Of a stretch of DNA of 64,000 nucleotides, positions 59,901 through 64,000 are shown piece by piece. Numbering within the stretch: position 1 is the stretch's first letter; the number at the start of each line of letters is the position of its first letter. Both the position numbers and the translations under genes were made by a program. The stretch is taken from positions 24,744,927-24,808,926 of the forward strand of contig NC_037594.1 in assembly GCF_003073045.1 (NCBI RefSeq), read 5' to 3'. This stretch comes from Pomacea canaliculata. Lineage: Eukaryota > Mollusca > Gastropoda > Architaenioglossa > Ampullariidae. The notes beneath the pieces were generated by a model that ran no database searches, was not told the DNA's origin, and was given only the letters and a program-made list of their open reading frames with translations.

Positions 59901-62900
59901 TCCAGGAAAGCACACCTTCACTTTCCCACCTAAATGGTCACTCTTGGTATCCTCTTCATTGAAATGGCCACAGAACACCTTAGAAAACTGGTAGCGTATA
60001 ATCTGCAAAGGGACTGAATAGAATTCAGAGACCAATGCTACAAACACTTCTCATTGAATGGCTGAATTCTGCTCCTACAATTCCATCAAGAAAGGAATTG
60101 ATAATCCAGGAGCTGTCCTTACCAATATTTCAACTAAAGTGTATGTGGGTTTGTGTCAAGCAGCTTTAGACTTTGTTTTCTTGTTATAGTTGCACTTTTT
60201 ATATCACCGATCAACTGCTGCAATTAGACTTTAGGGAGGGGGATTTTTCATGTTTTATATATATATAAGACTAAGGGGGGGTTTTGCACTATAACAGTGA
60301 CCAGCTACTTTAATTATACAGAGGGGTGATTTTTGTGTTTTTTTATATATATTTAGACTGAGGGCTGATGCAAAATGAGATACATGGGGTAACCCACTAT
60401 GTTGCCAATTTTCTTGTACACCAACTGATCAGAAAGCTCATCATAACAGGGAGATGCGAGAATTGCTGCTGAAATGTGCTGCCACAGCTTTGAGCTCAAA
60501 ACTAGTGGCTGCTCAGAAAGACTTCTTTGCTGCAATGGTGGTAGATGCTGTCATGTTGCTGGATGAACTCCTGCCTTTAAACATGATAGGAATAAAGAAA
60601 GTTACTGGAGGTGCCCTTGAGGTAAGCTGACAGTTGGTGGATTATTTTTAGCCTTCACTTTAGAGAGAATTAAAAATAAGCATCAAGAAGGTTGACTCGA
60701 GGTTAGCAAACATTGGGTTGTTGTTAGCCTTCGCTTTAGTGAGTACTACTCAGCTCTCTAAACCTAAAAGCTGGATTCCTGGATATAAATCTCATTTGCT
60801 TTGAGCATGGAGCAGCAATATTTTTTTACTACCTCCTGTCATTAGGAAGGTTTCTAGTACATGTATTACCTATGTCCAGCAGTGCTGTGATTAGTTTTCT
60901 GAAAATTTTCATACCAGGAAGAAAAGATGAATTTGATGAAATCTTATGATGAAGATGAAAAGATGAAATCTTAAGCAAGATTTGTGTTGTCAACATATTG
61001 AGTTCTGCATTTTGCAAGAACAAGTAATTCTCAAATTATGACCAGGTTACATTCTGACCAGTTGTAAATCAGGATGTTAATCAGTCTTTGTTATACATAT
61101 ATCAGTAATATTATGATTTGCAATCATTCATCTACACATAAACATTATTTGCAGTAATTTAACAATACTACTTCAGGCAATCAGGCAGAAAAATCGGTCT
61201 TCAACAACATTTTATGGGTTAGAGGTGAAATTCGCAGTTATTGGGAGATATATGTGGGGCTGTCTCCATTTGTCTTTGACAACTATTTAAGGGTACAGAG
61301 TTATTAGAGAACTCTCTGCAGCTGTTTCAGGGTTGGACGTGGAATTACAGACTTATTGGGAGATATTCGTGGAACGGTCTCTGTTGCATGTATGTGACTG
61401 AGGAGAGGAAGTAGAAGTGTGGCTGGTGAAAGTCAATGCGGGAAATGTTTTTTTGTGAGTAGGTGTGTGTGTGTTGCTGAATCATGCCAAACAGAGTACT
61501 TTCTTATTTTTCCCACATGTCATGGGCAGATGGATCTCAACACATTAATTCGGGACAATATCACATTATTTCACAAAAGAACCCAACAATTGCCTGAGGC
61601 TGCCCAGGTCGTGTGTATTCACAGTCAAGGACTCACAAATATGAACAGATGCTATGTCTAATGTCAAGCAATGCTTGACTCAAACATTACATTGTAACAA
61701 GGGAAAAGCCCAATGGGAAAATGGTTACAGCCAGGGAAAGGGAGATAATATGATCATTCATGAAATCTGCTATCTTAATCTAGTATCTATAAATCCTTCA
61801 GAATTGTTCATGCATCCAGTAATTCAAGTAACCAGTAACTACATGCAGCGGCAATTTAAGAAAATACATTAGTTCAATAATGCACGCTCATTCTCTTTTT
61901 AGTGTTTGTGCTAAAGTTTCCTCAAAGTCCTCAACATCTGTGCTTTGGTCTAAATATAACTGGGAAAACATGGTGTGAGGATTACAAGTTTTCATGATTT
62001 AGTTGAGTTCAATGTCATAATGGGCCGATCACAGCTCAGTGTGGAGGCGTTGGAAGGCAAACTCTTAGTCACAAGGTACTATGAGTGCCTGTGTACAAAG
62101 ATGAGATATATATCTGGGGCACAAAAGTATTCTGATGTTAACTGTGCCTTCCATCTGTTCTCAAATTACTCACATAGCCGAATACATGTTTTTTCATTCT
62201 TATACAGTATTATGTTTATACAAAAATACAGTTGAGTCTTTTAATAACTACTGAATCCCTTGATGGAAAGACAGTAAATTGTAAGATATATATATAATTA
62301 TTTGTAAGACCGTAAATTAATAAAATGAATAAACATTATTTGAAAGTTAAGCTCTTGTTGATTTTAATTAACCATTTTGTATATGAACCATTAACTGGTT
62401 GCATTGGGTTATATATTTCTGGGAAATTTGTTAGCACTATATACATGGTAGCCACTGAACAATCTCAACAGGGGAGAAAAGATCCAACAAAATCTTTCAT
62501 TACAGTAGAAACAGACATGGATGAATGCTTTATAATTATATGTTTTCAGGACTCCATGCTTGTGGCTGGAGTGGCGTTCAAGAAAACATTTAGTTATGCA
62601 GGTTTTGAAATGCAACCAAAGACATACACAAACCCCAAAATAGCTCTACTAAACATTGAGTTGGAGCTGAAGGCTGAGAAGAAAATGCTGAAGTCCGAGT
62701 TAACAGTGTGGAGGTAATGTGGCTAATGTTAGGAATGGAAGAGGTATATTGCTACAATAAGTTGTGGCATGACTGGTCTGTTTAATAGTGTAAGCTAGTT
62801 AATGCTAGAATAACCTATAGTTGCAAGTTTTGTTCATTGTTAATAGAATGTTATATATTACTTTATTTTGACAGTGTTTTAGCCATTGGCCAGGTTTTTC

Positions 62901-63060
62901 TGATGCGTACTTTTTGCATCTTCTAGGAGTATCAGTCCATTGTTGATGCTGAGTGGAAAATCCTGTATGACAAACTTGATAAGATTCACCAGAGTGGAGC
63001 AAAAGTGGTATTGTCCAAACTACCCATTGGAGATGTAGCCACACAGTATTTTGCTGACAG
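53953..63060 (+). CDS. CCT7: CCT7, eta subunit of the TRiC/CCT chaperonin (5' half)
   Basis: Seven exons: 53953-54106, 55331-55437, 57320-57445, 59636-59688, 60450-60621, 62550-62713, 62927-63060, covering about 304 of about 545 residues; the rest runs past the window. Matches CCT7 closely: [45 protein letters not shown], the ATPase motif [87 protein letters not shown]. The start methionine must come from an upstream exon (M then QAPIILL, as in flies), not located. CCT folds actin and tubulin in the cytosol. Exon 62550-62713 is 164 bp where phase needs 165: after LELKAEK near 62680-62686 the frame slips, and one missing base would give [10 protein letters not shown]. Probably an assembly error in an essential gene. 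Confidence 0.94.
55130..55183. repeat. Poly(T)-rich tract
   Basis: Long T runs broken by GTTTG, within the first CCT7 intron of the window; another T run precedes the exon at 55331. Confidence 0.8.
59368..59388. repeat. Poly(T)-poly(G) homopolymer pair
   Basis: A run of T is followed directly by a run of G. Such runs are error-prone in sequencing. In a CCT7 intron. Confidence 0.8.
59700..59933 (+). other. Unidentified intronic open frame in CCT7
   Basis: An open frame of 77 codons with protein-like composition in its second half ([20 protein letters not shown], then [16 protein letters not shown]). It ends in a stop, and further open pieces in the same frame follow to about 60100. I do not recognise the family. 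It may be a relic of a transposon or processed pseudogene, or chance. It is not a CCT7 exon, since the flanking CCT7 exons join in phase without it. Confidence 0.2.
60215..60365. repeat. Diverged tandem duplication in CCT7 intron
   Basis: Two units share ATT.GAC/ATAC then AGGG..GATTTTT then TTTATATATAT then AGACT.AGGG, about 110 bp apart. Confidence 0.5.
61205..61390. repeat. Diverged direct repeat in CCT7 intron
   Basis: TTATTGGGAGATATATGTGG (about 61238) and TTATTGGGAGATATTCGTGG (about 61352), each preceded by a GG..GTG.AATT phrase and followed by GGTCTC/CTGTCTC, mark two units about 115 bp apart. Confidence 0.6.
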
Positions 63061-64000
63061 GTGACTTCACACACACAAGGCTTTGCCTCTTTGCAATACA
63101 GCATTCAGTATAGTCATGCAAAGTGTATATTTTTGTATGGCTAAGAAAAAACTTCAATAAATATCATTTCACAAAACACAGCATTCAGTATATTCATTTT
63201 GTCCCAGACACTCGCCTACCCGTAGACACCTAGACGTTTGCATGTACTTTTCTTCACACAACTTAGCCTTTTTTGTAGGCCTGTATACATTTAACGATTT
63301 TAACGAATGAAAATACACAGTAAATGTTAAAAATAATTTCCCATTAAACATACATCAGTCAATCCTTACTACTATTTAAGATCTCCAATTTAAATACAGT
63401 CCTGAAAGAAAGTTCCTTTTCTTGGTTGATGATTAGACATAAGAATAATAACGTTTAGAGTCCGGCACAACACGGCTTTCACTGATGACTAATCGGATGA
63501 TTCTCTTAATTTCAGTCACAGATTCCAACAGTCATTGGAGGCTTATGTTCCAAAATCCAAATATATCTTCCACACACACGCTCACAAATTATCTTAAACC
63601 ATAGAAACAAACAAAACACCACTAACGCCTCCACTGGGGAATAGACTTACACAAAATGATGCTGTGTCTGGAGACAATTGACCTAACCTTCTTACATCAC
63701 AAATGCTGCCTCTAGGGGTCAGAAGTACACAAAATGGCACTGCCTCTGGGGACTAGCAACCCAACATCAGGACAAAAACAACTCCGACTAACAAAACAAC
63801 AAAAACTCTTCAAGTACTTCAGGGCATTTGCCAGGCACAAATATTTATGGCCCATCTCCTGGCCCTGTAGACTGCATCTATTGACAGTTGTAACAAAAAC
63901 AAATTTCTAATACTTATCTGTAGCTTAAAAAAATACATGAAAAATTCAACATACCAAAAAAATCCAAACTACTATTAAAAAAAAGCATCGCATCTTTCTA
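63061..64000. other. CCT7 intron, right edge of window
   Basis: Begins with the donor GTGACT after exon 62927-63060. The next CCT7 exon (expected to start with the DMFCAGRVPEEDL region) is not present. No other gene seen. Around 63640-63760 two diverged units share ACACAAAATG and GGGGA/GGGGTC phrases, hinting at a repeat. Confidence 0.5.

Noticed and set aside
62325-62549. N-terminal extension of the open frame running into the CCT7 exon at 62550
   Set aside because: A clean acceptor TGTTTTCAG precedes 62550 and the CCT7 protein aligns from DSMLVAG; the upstream codons are intron.

Overview
The window is animal nuclear DNA: AT-rich, with intron-dense genes, GT-AG splice sites and many old repeats. 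Four dermatopontin-like genes, a family expanded in gastropods and other molluscs, together with the LINE and SINE types, point to a mollusc, probably a gastropod. This is inferred from gene content only. Coding exons were rebuilt by eye from splice sites, reading phase and similarity to known proteins.

Layout: (1) 1-4.4 kb, + strand: the last two coding exons and long 3' UTR of a drebrin-like (DBNL/Abp1) SH3 protein. (2) 4.5-5.2 kb: a decayed LINE reverse-transcriptase fragment split by a tRNA-type SINE. (3) 5.3-20.0 kb, - strand: HPS1, the BLOC-3 subunit, with 16 recognised exons. (4) 20.0-20.4 kb: a compact divergent promoter shared with PCGF1. (5) 20.4-26.3 kb, + strand: PCGF1, a Polycomb RING gene of nine exons. 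(6) 30.3-33.6 kb, - strand: a second Polycomb RING gene, PCGF3/5, tail-to-tail with PCGF1. (7) 33.6-36.3 kb: repeats, including a hAT-type MITE. (8) 36.3-51.4 kb: a cluster of four dermatopontin-like genes (two -, two +) plus a possible relic, separated by repeats. (9) 53.2 kb to the window end, + strand: the 5' half of CCT7, the eta subunit of the cytosolic chaperonin, with a good heat-shock element upstream.

Housekeeping genes (BLOC-3, PRC1, CCT) surround a lineage-specific cluster of secreted proteins. All four dermatopontin genes seem to begin with a coding exon that ends right after the start codon and to keep intron phases 0-1-1-2, so they probably arose by local duplication with inversion. 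Dermatopontin copy 2 and CCT7 each carry single-base deficits in otherwise conserved exons. Since CCT7 is essential, uncorrected assembly indels are a serious alternative to real pseudogenes.
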